The notes: generated by a model from the letters alone, not told the origin. A stretch of DNA of 64,000 bases from an uncultured Victivallales bacterium (GCA_934661375.1 CAKUJH010000015.1:1-64000), one strand, 5' to 3'; positions 1 through 9,372 are shown, counted from the stretch's first letter. Translations and numbers: made by a program.

Positions 1-437
1 CAGAAACCGGACACCTGGTGTTCGGTACGCTGCACACCACCACCGCCGCCAGTACCGTGGACCGCATCATTCAGCAGTTCCCTGCCAACCGTCAGGCGCA
101 GATCCGCACCATGCTGGCCGGCTCCCTGAAAGGCGTGGTCGCCCAGACGTTGTGCAAACGTATCGGTAAGGGACGTATCGCCGCTCTGGAAATCCTCGTG
201 GTCAACTCCGCAGTCTCCAACTTGATCCGCGAAAACAAAATCTTCCAGATCGAATCGGTCCTTCAGACCGGAACCAAACAGGGTATGCGCACTATGAACA
301 ACAGCCTGTTTGAAGTTGTGGAAAAAGGTTTTGTGTCGCCGGACGAAGCGCTGTTCAGAGCCATCGACCGCAAAGACCTCAAACACATGTTCAGCGAAAA
401 CGACATCGAATACACCGACGTCAGCGACGAAGAATAA
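1..437 (+). CDS. pilT: Type IV pilus retraction ATPase PilT, C-terminal part (5' end outside window)
   Basis: The open frame enters from the left edge (in frame from base 3) and ends at TAA 435-437. The readable part starts ETGHLVFGTLHT, the stretch that follows the Asp/His boxes of PilT-family hexameric ATPases, and continues with AASTVDRIIQQFP and a Gly-Lys-rich turn (RIGKGR) typical of the PilT C-terminal domain. Walker A and B lie outside the window. In the family, PilT powers pilus retraction at the inner membrane. The acidic tail (DVSDEE) is unremarkable. A second secretion ATPase lies 4.5 kb away, so the neighbourhood encodes pilus/type II secretion motors. The PilT assignment rests on the C-terminal third only; a PilU-type paralog cannot be excluded. 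Confidence 0.85.
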   Translation, partial: ETGHLVFGTLHTTTAASTVDRIIQQFPANRQAQIRTMLAGSLKGVVAQTLCKRIGKGRIAALEILVVNSAVSNLIRENKIFQIESVLQTGTKQGMRTMNNSLFEVVEKGFVSPDEALFRAIDRKDLKHMFSENDIEYTDVSDEE

Positions 438-456
438 ACGCTGTCAGACACATAAA

Positions 457-501
457 AACGCGGCTGTCCGGAGAAAGATTCTCATCTGGGCAGCCGCGTT
501 C
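457..501. terminator. Bidirectional stem-loop terminator
   Basis: The arms AACGCGGCTG and CAGCCGCGTT flank a loop of about 20 bases between the convergent pilT and M16 protease genes. T-rich sequence follows on the plus strand and A-rich sequence on the other side, so it can serve both genes. Confidence 0.7.
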
Positions 502-513
502 TGTTTTCTGTTT

Positions 514-3468
514 TCAATAACCGAAAATCTCCTGCGGCGTTACCGTCCTGACCGGACCGTATTTTTCCAGTCTGGCGCGATCCAGTTTGTCCGCCGGTCC
601 CACCACCAGAATTTCGAAATCCAGCGGAGCGATTTCCTTCGCGGCGAAGTCCGCAACCTGTTCAGCGGTAAGCGTTTCCAGCTGACGGAAAAATTCCGGA
701 CGCCAGTCGCGGTTCAGCCCCATTTTCCGGGCTTTGAACCAGAAACCGATCAGATTGCCGTAATGTTTCTGTGCAGACATCTCTTTCAGCAGTTTCTCTT
801 TGGCAAGACGGACTTTCTCCGGGAACAGCGGCATTTTCCGGAAAAGTCCGAGCATGGCGTCCGCCGCCTCGAAAAATTTATCCGGCTGCGTTCCGGCAAA
901 ACCGAACACCACGTCATAACGGTTCTTTTCCATTGCATCCTGATACACGGCATACGCTGAATACGCCAGACTGCGGGATTCGCGGATCTCCTGAAACACC
1001 ACGTCATCCAGACCGCCCGCGCCGAAATACTGATTGAACAGCCGGATCAGCGGCGAACGGGACAAATCAAATTCCGCCCCGCGGCTGCGGATACCCATCA
1101 GGAACTGCGCGGAATCATACGGCAGCAGCAAAACGCGGGGCCGTTCCGTCGGCAGCTGGCGGAACTCTTTCCGCGCCGGAGCCTTGACCGCCGGAGCAAG
1201 ACGGTCTTTGTCCGTTTTCCGCAGAAGCTCCGTTACTTCGCTGTCCTTCGCCGGACCGACGTAAGCATACAGTCGCGGCAAGCCGGCATCACCGAAATAT
1301 TTCCGGACCAGAGCGACCATATCCGCGCCGGTCAGGGAACGAAGCTGTTTTTCACTGACCGAACTGGCAAACAGAATCGGGTTGTTTTCCGTTTCCGTGC
1401 CGTAGGCGGCAAGAAAATTCAGAGCCCGGAAACTGGCTTGCTGGTTCTTTTTGGCGTCCGCCCGGCCTTTGAGCAGACGCTCCACATAAACATGCCAGGC
1501 ATTTTCATCGGGCTGGACATCCCGCAGGAAATACAGGGACAATGCCAGCGCATATTCCATATCCGAACCGAATCCGCTCAAATTCAATGAACTGCGTTCC
1601 GATTCACAGGAAAAGGAAAAATCCAGTGCTTTCCGGAAAAATTCCTGACGCAGAGCATTCGCGGAATACCGGGTCGTTCCCAGATAATTCAGATAATCCA
1701 ACGCCAGCGGCAGCAGCGGATCGCAGGCGGACCCGGCTTCCACGTACATCTGCAGGGTGAACAGAGTGTCATTGGCAGGAGAAGGCTTCCGGTTGTAGAA
1801 CAGCCGGTCATATTTCCCGGCGGGCAGAATGCTGAAATCCTTCTGAAAATCAATCACATCCAGAGCCGGCAGCGGAGAACGCGGCAAGGCGGCAAACTGA
1901 ACGGCATAATCGGAACGTTTATGCGGATTGACCGCGACCGGAGTCATTGCCGGTTTCGCCACTTTGCCGGAAGAATCCGCCGGACCGGTAACTTTATCCG
2001 CCCGGACATAATGTCCCAGCGACTGCGCGAAGTTGACAATATCCGTTTTCGTGATTTTTTCCAGGTCATCGAATATCCGGAGATTTTCCGCATAACTCTG
2101 TCCTTTGACAAAAGCATCCAGATACGTCCAGGCAGCAGAATCCGGCTGTTCTCTGGACAGTACCAGCGATTTCCGGTAGTTGGCAGTAACCGCCGACAGC
2201 AGAGCGGGGTCAAAATCGCCGCGACGGACTTTGTCCAGTTCGGCAAGCAGCAGCGCGGAAAGCTGATCCAGAGTCTGCCCTTTGCGGGGACGTCCGGACA
2301 GTACAAACAGGGAATAATCCCGGCGGGCGTCGAAATAAGCACTGGCTCCCAGCACTTTCTGGGCGCGGACCAGATCGCGGTCCAGCAGGCTGGCAGTGCC
2401 GTTGGAAAGCAGATCGGCAAGCAGCGCGCCCAGCAGTTCATTGCGCCGTCCCGGCTCCACCCGGAAGCCGATCCGGAGCGATTCCGCTTTCGGACTGCTG
2501 ACCTGAACCTTGCGGTCCGCGGTCAATGCGCCGGCTTTCGGCAGATCGCGCTGCGGCGTCTGTCCGGCAGGGAAATGGGAAAAATACTGATTCACCAGCC
2601 GGATGGTTTTGTCGAAATCCAGATCTCCCGCCAGAATCAGCGCCATATTGGAAGGCACATAATAGCGGTCAAAAAATTTCCGGATGGCGGTGATGGACGG
2701 ATTTTTCAGGTGTTCCGGATTGCCGATGAACGGAGTCCAGCCGTAGGGATGTCCGGGGAAAAGACCGCTGCTCATGGCTTCCAGCAGCAGACGTCCGTCA
2801 TTATCCATACCGCGGTTGAATTCCTCATACACGGCTTCCAGTTCCGTATGAAACAGACGCATGACCGGCTTCCGCATCCGTTCCGATTCCAGTTTCAGGA
2901 GTTTCTCCAGTTCCTGCGCGGGAATATCCACCACATAGACAGTCATATCCGACGCCGTGAACGCATTCAGATTCATGCCGCCGATGGAGGCAATCAGGCT
3001 GCTGTACTCGCCTGCGGAAGCCAGCCGGGCGGCTTCGCCGGACAACCGGTCGATTTCCGCATAAATGACATCCTTCCGGGCGGGATCATCCGTTCTGCGC
3101 CGCTCCTCGAACCGTTTTTCAATCTGATCCAGCAGAACTTTTTCACGTTCATAATCCAGTGCGCCGATCCGGTCGGTTCCCTTGAACATCATATGTTCAA
3201 AGTAATGAGCCAGACCGGTGGCATCCGCTGGGGAATCCGCCATGCCTGCCCGGACCGCCAGTTTGAAAGTGATCCGGGGTTTGACCGGAATCTTCGCCAG
3301 ATATACCTTCAGTCCGTTGGACAGTGTATACTCCCGTCCGTTGAACGGGTCATCCGTTACGTACTGATAAGTATATCCGTTGGAATCCCGCGCGGTTTTC
3401 TGTTCCAGTTTTCCGGCGGACAAAGAAAAAGCCATGCTCAGAACACAGAGCAGCATTATGAATCTCAT
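514..3468 (-). CDS. Secreted M16-family zinc metalloprotease (pitrilysin/PqqL-like), about 984 aa
   Basis: The protein carries the inverted zinc motif HYFEH at residues 88-92, followed by MMFKGT. A downstream EAVYEEFNR segment supplies the third zinc-binding Glu of M16A proteases. The length matches the two-repeat (four-domain) form of the family; the C-terminal half has no HxxEH, as expected for the inactive repeat. The start is set at 3468 because AAGGATG lies just upstream and the resulting N-terminus (MRFIMLLCVLSMAFSLSAG) is a clear signal peptide. A longer in-frame extension to 3609 would bury the signal and run into the upstream gene. Substrate is unknown; periplasmic peptide or protein breakdown is the family role. 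It lies 22 bp behind the AlbA_2 gene, probably in one transcript. Confidence 0.88.
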   Translation of the reverse strand: MRFIMLLCVLSMAFSLSAGKLEQKTARDSNGYTYQYVTDDPFNGREYTLSNGLKVYLAKIPVKPRITFKLAVRAGMADSPADATGLAHYFEHMMFKGTDRIGALDYEREKVLLDQIEKRFEERRRTDDPARKDVIYAEIDRLSGEAARLASAGEYSSLIASIGGMNLNAFTASDMTVYVVDIPAQELEKLLKLESERMRKPVMRLFHTELEAVYEEFNRGMDNDGRLLLEAMSSGLFPGHPYGWTPFIGNPEHLKNPSITAIRKFFDRYYVPSNMALILAGDLDFDKTIRLVNQYFSHFPAGQTPQRDLPKAGALTADRKVQVSSPKAESLRIGFRVEPGRRNELLGALLADLLSNGTASLLDRDLVRAQKVLGASAYFDARRDYSLFVLSGRPRKGQTLDQLSALLLAELDKVRRGDFDPALLSAVTANYRKSLVLSREQPDSAAWTYLDAFVKGQSYAENLRIFDDLEKITKTDIVNFAQSLGHYVRADKVTGPADSSGKVAKPAMTPVAVNPHKRSDYAVQFAALPRSPLPALDVIDFQKDFSILPAGKYDRLFYNRKPSPANDTLFTLQMYVEAGSACDPLLPLALDYLNYLGTTRYSANALRQEFFRKALDFSFSCESERSSLNLSGFGSDMEYALALSLYFLRDVQPDENAWHVYVERLLKGRADAKKNQQASFRALNFLAAYGTETENNPILFASSVSEKQLRSLTGADMVALVRKYFGDAGLPRLYAYVGPAKDSEVTELLRKTDKDRLAPAVKAPARKEFRQLPTERPRVLLLPYDSAQFLMGIRSRGAEFDLSRSPLIRLFNQYFGAGGLDDVVFQEIRESRSLAYSAYAVYQDAMEKNRYDVVFGFAGTQPDKFFEAADAMLGLFRKMPLFPEKVRLAKEKLLKEMSAQKHYGNLIGFWFKARKMGLNRDWRPEFFRQLETLTAEQVADFAAKEIAPLDFEILVVGPADKLDRARLEKYGPVRTVTPQEIFGY

Positions 3469-3490
3469 GATGACATCCTTTCTGGTAAAT

Positions 3491-4765
3491 TCATTCTTCA
3501 GACAATGAAACGGAAGGCAAGGTTCGGTTCTCCACCGGCAGTTCCAGACGTCTCCGGATCCAGCCCGGCAAATCCCGGTGCCGTCCGTCGGAAACATTGA
3601 AACGTTCACAGACCCGGCGGATCAGTTCATCCGCATGGGCGGCGCGTCCGGAAATCAGATCTGCGGCGGAACAGCTCCGATGCACGGCAATTTCCGGAAT
3701 CCGGCAGACCGCATCCGCCGGTTCGCCTCCGGGGAAAATCAGCTGGCGGTTTTCCACATTGTCCAGCCGGATTTCAATGTGAAGAATTTCATCGCTGAAA
3801 CCCAATGCCCCGAACAGAGTGGCGCAGTAGGAAACGGCATCCGTCAGCAGGGCGCACAGCGGTTCATACTGCACCGGACCGTGCCGCAGTTCGGGAAAAA
3901 CACGCAGGAAATGAAACAGCCCCGACCGGTAGATCTGCCAGGCATGATGCTGACCGCCGAAACGCAGGGACACATTGGTGAAATAAGCACGGCGCAATTC
4001 ATCCGGAGCGATGAACCCGGTTTCCGGAGTAATGCCTCCGGGTTCCGCCGAGGCTGAGCGCAGTTCAGACAATGAAAAACGCTCTGTTTCATATACTTCC
4101 GGAAAAATCGACAGTTCCAGCTGCACGGCGGAATTTTCCGGCCGGATGCATTTCTGGAAAAAACGGCGCGAATGATTCAGTTCTTCCGTAAAGCGGCTCT
4201 GACTTTCCGCACTGGGCGCCGCCATGTGGTTTTCGTAAAGCAGACCGCGGATCATGCGTCCGAGCAGTTCCCGCTGATTGCGCATGGCACGCTGAATCAG
4301 CGCATGGACTTCACTTGCCCGGTATGCCGGACGGCTCGACGCATCTGCGGTACGGATATAAAATACCCCCTGAATCAGTTCATGGTCGCAGCCGCCCGTG
4401 CAGACATGCGGCAGCTGGGAAAAGCGTTTGACCGAAAAAATCACGTACCGCCGCCCGTCCACCACCGGACGTTCCAATGTGAATTCCACCTGAGGATCCG
4501 CGAAACGGTTGACAAAATTGCCGATTTCCGTAGGATCAAAAGACTGGGACTCTTCCTCGGTCAGTCCGGTAAACAGAGCGGGTTTCCCCGAAGCATCCTC
4601 CCCGACACCGACCACAATGAACCCGCCTTTGGTATTTGCCATTGCCATGCAATGCCGGGCAAATTTGGCACGTCCGGTCCGGGTCAGCCGGTTCCAGTTC
4701 TGCGCCGCCTTGTAATCCAGTTCGTCCGATTCCACGCCGCGTTTGACAATCGCTTCCCAATCCAT
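3491..4765 (-). CDS. AlbA_2 (Schlafen/divergent AAA_4-type) domain protein, 424 aa
   Basis: Residues about 10-150 match the AlbA_2 putative nucleic-acid-binding fold: ESDELDYKAA, then MAMANTKGGFIVVGVGED and later GVFYIRTADASSRPA. The C-terminal 250 residues have no recognisable motif. Proteins of this family are usually annotated as predicted transcriptional regulators or ATP-binding proteins, and biochemical roles are largely unproven. The ATG at 4765 is preceded by GGAGTG at suitable spacing. It is the first gene of a two-gene minus-strand unit with the M16 protease. No phage-defence neighbours are visible, so a defence role is not supported by context. Confidence 0.7.
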   Translation of the reverse strand: MDWEAIVKRGVESDELDYKAAQNWNRLTRTGRAKFARHCMAMANTKGGFIVVGVGEDASGKPALFTGLTEEESQSFDPTEIGNFVNRFADPQVEFTLERPVVDGRRYVIFSVKRFSQLPHVCTGGCDHELIQGVFYIRTADASSRPAYRASEVHALIQRAMRNQRELLGRMIRGLLYENHMAAPSAESQSRFTEELNHSRRFFQKCIRPENSAVQLELSIFPEVYETERFSLSELRSASAEPGGITPETGFIAPDELRRAYFTNVSLRFGGQHHAWQIYRSGLFHFLRVFPELRHGPVQYEPLCALLTDAVSYCATLFGALGFSDEILHIEIRLDNVENRQLIFPGGEPADAVCRIPEIAVHRSCSAADLISGRAAHADELIRRVCERFNVSDGRHRDLPGWIRRRLELPVENRTLPSVSLSEE

Positions 4766-4873
4766 GAAGCACTCCTTCGTTAGTCATACCTTACTTTACA
4801 CCCATTCCCCGGCTTTTTCCAGACCGGAATCAAAGTTTCCCGCGTTTTTCAGCTGTAAACCCCGCTTCTCCGA

Positions 4874-4902
4874 TTGCTTTTTATTTCGGCTCATATTATA
4901 TT
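4874..4902 (+). promoter_or_regulatory. Sigma70-like promoter of the GspE-like gene
   Basis: TTGCTT (4874-4879), 17-bp spacer, TATATT (4897-4902). The predicted transcript start leaves about 30 nt before the GTG at 4940, which argues against the upstream in-frame TTG and ATG codons that overlap the promoter. Confidence 0.6.
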
Positions 4903-4939
4903 AATGCTGATACAGACAGAAAAAAGAGGAAGTAAGATC

Positions 4940-6406
4940 GTGAATACAGGTTTTTTCAAACTGCTTGTGCTGTACCTTTGGTTTCTGTCCGGGCTGTATG
5001 CTTTCCGGAAATTGACAAAATCCGGCAGAACGGTTTTCGGATCCCATGCGCAGTTGTTCAATTTTCTGTCCTTTTTCTTCGGTCCGCTGATGCTGCTGTA
5101 TCTGTATTTTCAGGAAAACCGGGAATTTTTTTCTTTTCTGCGACACTTCAGCAAAAACGGGAGTCATAAAACCGGAACCGCCTATATGAACCTGACTTTT
5201 CTGAACAGCCACGGACATGATATGTTCGCCAACCGGGAAGACCTGTCCCTGGGCGTCAATCTGGCAAAACAGATTCTTTACGAGGCAATCACCCGCAATG
5301 CCAGCGATGTATTCATTGATCCGAAGGAAGACGCCAGCATGATCCGGTTCCGGATCGACGGCATGATCCGCATTTATGATACACTGCTGGGCGACAAAGG
5401 ACTTTCCGTCATCAGCGTGTTCAAAGTCGCCGCCGGCATGGATATTGCCGAAAAAAGACGGCCGCAGGACGGTTCTTTCAGCGTGGAGCTGAACGGAGTC
5501 AACATTGCTTTCCGCGTGGCATCTGTCGGCGTTTTCGGAGGCGAAAAAATCACCATCCGGATCATCGCCGCTGAAAACAGCCGGCGCAGTCTGGACCAGC
5601 TGGGATTGACTCCGGAACAGCTCCGGCTGATCCGCAGCGGTGTCAAAATCCCGTCCGGCATGATTCTGATGTGCGGTCCAACCGGCAGCGGCAAGACCTC
5701 CACGCTGTATTCCATGCTCGAAGCCATTGATTACAGCATGAAGAATGTCATTTCCATCGAAGACCCGGTGGAACGGATCATTCCCAGCATCAGCCAGATG
5801 GAAGTCAACGTCAAAGCCGGCATCACTTTCAGTTCCCTGCTGCGGAACGCCTTGCGGCAGAATCCCGACATCATCTGCATCGGAGAAATCCGGGACGAGG
5901 AGACCGCGGAAATCGCCATCCATGCCGCACAGACCGGACACCTGATCATTGCAACTCTTCACAGCAGCGACAATGCCGGAACCATTGTCCGCCTGACGGA
6001 TCTGGGGGTTTCCCTGCGGTCCATCGCCGCCAGCCTGCACCTGATCATCTCCCAGCGGCTGGTCCGCAAACTCTGCCCTTCCTGCAAAAAGCAGACTGCG
6101 CTGAATCAGGAACAGCTTGCTGTCTGCGAACAGTACGCCATTCCTCCCGCAGCCGTCATGTCGCCGTGCGGCTGCCCGGTCTGCGATCATACGGGATACG
6201 CCGGACGGCAAGCCATATTTGAAATTCTGACCATGACACCGGAACTGCGTTCACTGATGGAATCGCCGGAAGGAACATTTTCCGCAATTCAGACATATAT
6301 CCAGAAATACCCCGGGCAGCAGTCCATTCTGGCGTCTACCCGGAACATGGTCATGACCGGCACGATTTCCATCGACGAATTTGAACGTGTAAACATCAAC
6401 ATTTGA
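4940..6406 (+). CDS. GspE/PilB-family secretion ATPase with N-terminal membrane segments, about 488 aa
   Basis: The C-terminal two thirds is a complete type II/IV secretion ATPase: Walker A GPTGSGKTST near residue 246, an Asp-box region, Walker B IICIGEIRDEET near 311, His-box GHLIIATLHS, and a Cys4 metal site (CPSCKKQ near 379, then CGCPVC). In the family it energises pseudopilus or pilus assembly on the inner membrane. The N-terminus is unusual. Instead of the soluble N1/N2 domains it has two hydrophobic stretches (about residues 5-21 and 40-58), which predicts direct membrane anchoring. GTG at 4940 is chosen because GAGGA lies 9 nt upstream and earlier starts overlap the promoter. The four pseudopilin-like genes of this window are plausible clients, which is inference. 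Confidence 0.85.
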   Translation: MNTGFFKLLVLYLWFLSGLYAFRKLTKSGRTVFGSHAQLFNFLSFFFGPLMLLYLYFQENREFFSFLRHFSKNGSHKTGTAYMNLTFLNSHGHDMFANREDLSLGVNLAKQILYEAITRNASDVFIDPKEDASMIRFRIDGMIRIYDTLLGDKGLSVISVFKVAAGMDIAEKRRPQDGSFSVELNGVNIAFRVASVGVFGGEKITIRIIAAENSRRSLDQLGLTPEQLRLIRSGVKIPSGMILMCGPTGSGKTSTLYSMLEAIDYSMKNVISIEDPVERIIPSISQMEVNVKAGITFSSLLRNALRQNPDIICIGEIRDEETAEIAIHAAQTGHLIIATLHSSDNAGTIVRLTDLGVSLRSIAASLHLIISQRLVRKLCPSCKKQTALNQEQLAVCEQYAIPPAAVMSPCGCPVCDHTGYAGRQAIFEILTMTPELRSLMESPEGTFSAIQTYIQKYPGQQSILASTRNMVMTGTISIDEFERVNINI

Positions 6407-6423
6407 CCGGAGAGACAGAGAAT

Positions 6424-7008
6424 ATGGGTTTACTGATAATCATCATCGGCGGAATCATCGGTGTCGGTTCGGCAGGAAAACTGAATTTCATCCAGTGCTG
6501 GACGTTTCTGGTCAATTCATGCTTTGCGCTCTATGCCGGACTGTTTCTGTCGCCGCTGATTATTCCGCTTCTGCAGATTCCTTCACTGGATCACGGCTTC
6601 AGAGTCTGTCTGTCAGTACTGCTTCTGTTTTTTGTCGTATTTTCCCTGCTCAGCCGTCTGACGGAACAAGTCCTGCCGAACCAAACTCAGGAACTCCCGC
6701 TTCCCGCGGCGGCGGAACGGACCGGAACTCTGATATCCGCTTTCCTTTCAGGCGGACTCATTGCGGCGTTTGCGCTTTACTGCATTACGGCAGTCCCGCA
6801 GACCGCCGGCTTTCCCTGGTGGGATTCCATCCGGAAATCTGCCGGCGGAACGCTGCTGACCATGATCCGCACGGTCAACACGCTCTCGCTGCAGACCATT
6901 TCCCCGGAAGGCAGAAAAGATCTGACGGAAATCGGAGTAATTTATGCGCCGCCCGCGGAAAAACAGTCGGAGAAAGCGAAAAAAGTTCCGAAACAACCGA
7001 AACCATGA
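6424..7008 (+). CDS. Small polytopic membrane protein, CvpA-like, 194 aa
   Basis: The protein shows four hydrophobic segments (about residues 2-20, 28-50, 60-78 and 100-122) and a short basic, Pro-rich C-terminus ending KVPKQPKP. Size and spacing resemble CvpA-family proteins, but no diagnostic motif is certain. GGAGAG precedes the ATG at 6424; an upstream in-frame TTG overlaps the stop of the ATPase gene and is less likely. It lies 17 bp behind that ATPase gene in the same direction, so co-transcription is likely. A role in secretion or envelope function can only be guessed from position. Confidence 0.5.
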   Translation: MGLLIIIIGGIIGVGSAGKLNFIQCWTFLVNSCFALYAGLFLSPLIIPLLQIPSLDHGFRVCLSVLLLFFVVFSLLSRLTEQVLPNQTQELPLPAAAERTGTLISAFLSGGLIAAFALYCITAVPQTAGFPWWDSIRKSAGGTLLTMIRTVNTLSLQTISPEGRKDLTEIGVIYAPPAEKQSEKAKKVPKQPKP

Positions 7009-7095
7009 ATCCGGATTACGGACTCTTTTTTGAGAAAAAACTGAAGTCAATCTGTGTTTTTTCCGGAAAAAAAATTGTTTTTTGAAAAAAAAGAC

Positions 7096-7123
7096 TTGCA
7101 AAAGAAAGAGTTGAAGGTATATT
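7096..7123 (+). promoter_or_regulatory. Sigma70-like promoter of rpsO
   Basis: TTGCAA (7096-7101), 16-bp spacer, TATATT (7118-7123), about 40 nt before the rpsO start codon. Confidence 0.65.
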
Positions 7124-7165
7124 ACATTTCTGCTTTCGCAAAAAAAATCAGGAAATCAAGGTATC

Positions 7166-7438
7166 ATGGAAAAGACAAAAAAAACTGAGATCATTAGCAA
7201 GTACGCCCGCAAAGAAGGCGATGTCGGTTCGTCCGAAGTCCAGATCGCCCTTCTCTCGGCTCGTATCACGGAAATCACTGAACACATGCGCAGCAACAAA
7301 AAAGACCACAGCAGCAGACGCGGTCTGATGGCTCTGGTCAACCGCCGCAAACGCCTCCTGCGTTACCTGGCGGGAGAAAACCATGCCAAGTATCTTGAGC
7401 TGGCTGACGAGTTCGGTATCCGCGGCTCCAGAATGTAA
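7166..7438 (+). CDS. rpsO: 30S ribosomal protein S15
   Basis: A 90-residue protein with the S15 signature throughout: GSSEVQIALLSARI, an ITEHMRSNKKDHSSRRGL core and the C-terminal RLLRYLAGEN. It binds 16S rRNA helices 20-22 early in 30S assembly. It has its own promoter and an intrinsic terminator 85 bp downstream, so it is likely a single-gene unit. In many bacteria S15 represses its own mRNA; no specific leader structure was identified here. Confidence 0.97.
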   Translation: MEKTKKTEIISKYARKEGDVGSSEVQIALLSARITEITEHMRSNKKDHSSRRGLMALVNRRKRLLRYLAGENHAKYLELADEFGIRGSRM

Positions 7439-7522
7439 GATTTCGATCTCATCCGGCAGTTTTTGCCGTCTTCGGTAAAATAGGTTTCCTGTTTTCGCCG
7501 GGTTATGAGATACGATGGAAAG

Positions 7523-7547
7523 ACCCCGTTTCATACGGGGTTTTTTT
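7523..7547 (+). terminator. Intrinsic terminator of rpsO
   Basis: Stem ACCCCGT / ACGGGGT with loop TTCAT, followed by seven T residues. Confidence 0.88.
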
Positions 7548-7565
7548 ATGCCCGGATTCCAAGGA

Positions 7566-7600
7566 CAAAAAAACTCCGGAAATATGGCTGCATCCGGAGT
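7566..7600 (-). terminator. Intrinsic terminator of the alpha/beta hydrolase gene
   Basis: On the minus strand the arms ACTCCGGA and TCCGGAGT (7573-7600) are followed by a T run (7566-7572 on that strand). Confidence 0.8.
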
Positions 7601-7622
7601 CTTCTTTGCGGTAAAACAGGGA

Positions 7623-8567
7623 TTACCGGAAAAGACTTGCTGAACCGTCCTGTTCTATCGGACGGCCGGGTTTCCAGTCCGGCTGCTGATCCGCAGACTG
7701 CCGTCCCAGCCATTCGAATGCGGTTTTCGGCAGCATGTCATGTCCGCCTTCGAACAATGTCAGCCGTACATTGCCGGATTGTTTCCGCATGTGAACCACG
7801 CATTTTCCATACGCCGGATCTTCTTCGTGTTCAGCAAGATGTGCCGGAATTGCTTCATTTTTCTCGATATAGGCAATATCTTCCTCGGAGATACGGTCCG
7901 CCGCATCAGCCAGCTGGTTGTAAGCGCGGATTGCCTGTCCCACCGGAACACTGCCGGTATGTCCGTCGTGAATGCCGGTGCTGATGTCAACCCGCAGACC
8001 GTGGGCATTGGACAGCCAGGTGAGCGGGGAACGGAGCCGGGCTTCCCGCAGAGCCGCGGACGACTCCGCCGGATCACCCCCGCAGGCGGTTATAATATGG
8101 TTGCCGTATTCTGTTTTCAGTATGAAACTCTGTTTGCACCACAGCGCGATGTCACTGATCGGACACCAGGAGGAAACGGCGCTCCAGAGATCGGGACGGC
8201 GTCCCGCCAGCAGCAGAGAACAGTGTCCGCCGCCGGAACCGCCGGTCAGATAAATCCGGTCAGGGTCAACCGCATAATTTTCTTTCATATAAGATACCGC
8301 GTCTTCCATGTCGGAAACGACCAGATCTGAGCCGCAGCCGTCAGGATTCCAGTTCGGTCCGCGGAAAGCGGGAAAAATCATGTGCCAGTTGCGCTCCGCT
8401 GCCAGAGCGGCAAATTCCCGGTATGTTGCCTGCGTGTGATCTCCGCTCCAGGTGTGAAGCGCAACCACCAGCGGACGCGGCTGTGTTCCAGTCGCAGGCT
8501 GACACATGGCAGGCTGCCGGGTATGGTCAAATTTGCAGGGATAAAAAATTTCATGAACTGTTTCCAT
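7623..8567 (-). CDS. Alpha/beta hydrolase of the S9/esterase type, 314 aa
   Basis: The protein has an alpha/beta-hydrolase layout: core strand PLVVALHTWSGD, then DRIYLTGGSGGGHCSLLLA with the nucleophile Ser in G-G-S-G-G, and a late His in LFEGGHDMLPKTAFEWL. The acid residue is likely in DISTGIHDGHTG. No signal peptide is present, so the product is predicted to be cytoplasmic. AAAGGAG lies just before the ATG at 8567, and a minus-strand terminator follows the stop, so it is probably a single-gene unit. Members act as peptidases or carbohydrate/acyl esterases; the substrate cannot be read from the sequence. Confidence 0.8.
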   Translation of the reverse strand: METVHEIFYPCKFDHTRQPAMCQPATGTQPRPLVVALHTWSGDHTQATYREFAALAAERNWHMIFPAFRGPNWNPDGCGSDLVVSDMEDAVSYMKENYAVDPDRIYLTGGSGGGHCSLLLAGRRPDLWSAVSSWCPISDIALWCKQSFILKTEYGNHIITACGGDPAESSAALREARLRSPLTWLSNAHGLRVDISTGIHDGHTGSVPVGQAIRAYNQLADAADRISEEDIAYIEKNEAIPAHLAEHEEDPAYGKCVVHMRKQSGNVRLTLFEGGHDMLPKTAFEWLGRQSADQQPDWKPGRPIEQDGSASLFR

Positions 8568-8700
8568 GGTAAACTCCTTTTTGAATTTTATACTGTATAA
8601 TATATCATATCCAACGCGGAATACAACCAGAATTGTACCCGGCGGCTTTGAAAAAAACTGTTTTCATGATATATTGCGGAGAAATCAACCGGAGGCAGCA

Positions 8701-9372
8701 ATGAAGAAAAATGAAATCCAGGTCTGGAAGACCGGCAGACACAATGTGTTTCTGAAAGACGGCAAAGAAACCGAACCGCCTGCCGGCTGGATTTTTGTCC
8801 CCGCCGGAGATCCGGGATTGACCCGGCGGCTCAAGGCAACCGGTGAATACTGGGTGCTGGTTCACCGGCGGAAAAACCGTGTTGAATCCCTCGGATTATG
8901 GACCGACGGCGCACGGGTTCCCGGCATCCGGTCGCGGCTGGAAGCGGAACATTCCAGTGCGGCATATCAGCAGAAACTTGAAGCGGCACGCAAAGCACGG
9001 GAAGCCAAGCAGGACGCCTATGTGATTCAGTTCCGTCAGGCGGTAGTGGATTTTCTGGCTTTTGCGCCGCGCTATGAAGAACTGGCATGGACGCTTGCCG
9101 ATGCGGTTACCGACCAGGCGGTTCCCGTCGGCGGCGGAACCGTAGCACGTACAGAACGCATTCCGCTTTCCGCCCGCGCCGAAGCCGCAGTCATTGCCTG
9201 GATGCGGCATCAGACCACTGCCTATGATCACATGACCATTGCCCGGATCAAAGGCGAACGCCGCGAAGTGCGCCGGCGTCTGGCGGAACGTTCCCGTATT
9301 CTGCTCAGCCGCTACCGCGCCGGTGAAGATGTCGATCAGGAAAGCTGTCCGCTGGCAAAAGCTCTGAAATAA
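8701..9372 (+). CDS. DUF2293-family protein, 223 aa
   Basis: The C-terminal half (about residues 130-215) matches the DUF2293 pattern: RIPLSARAEAAVIAWMRHQTTAYDHM, then IKGERREVRRRLAERSRILLSRYR. The N-terminal half has no known domain. The function of the family is unknown; the basic, helical C-terminus suggests nucleic-acid contact, which is inference. ATG 8701 follows GGAGG at good spacing. The gene ends just before the left copy of the 545-bp repeat. Before insertion of the 9.4-18.4 kb segment it would have been directly convergent with fucI. Confidence 0.75.
   Translation: MKKNEIQVWKTGRHNVFLKDGKETEPPAGWIFVPAGDPGLTRRLKATGEYWVLVHRRKNRVESLGLWTDGARVPGIRSRLEAEHSSAAYQQKLEAARKAREAKQDAYVIQFRQAVVDFLAFAPRYEELAWTLADAVTDQAVPVGGGTVARTERIPLSARAEAAVIAWMRHQTTAYDHMTIARIKGERREVRRRLAERSRILLSRYRAGEDVDQESCPLAKALK

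Noticed and set aside
1921..3600. 559-codon plus-strand open frame
   Set aside because: Antisense of the M16 protease gene.
3491..4765. AlbA_2 protein as part of an antiphage defence system
   Set aside because: Its only partner is an M16 protease; no nuclease, methylase, TIR or other defence gene is adjacent.
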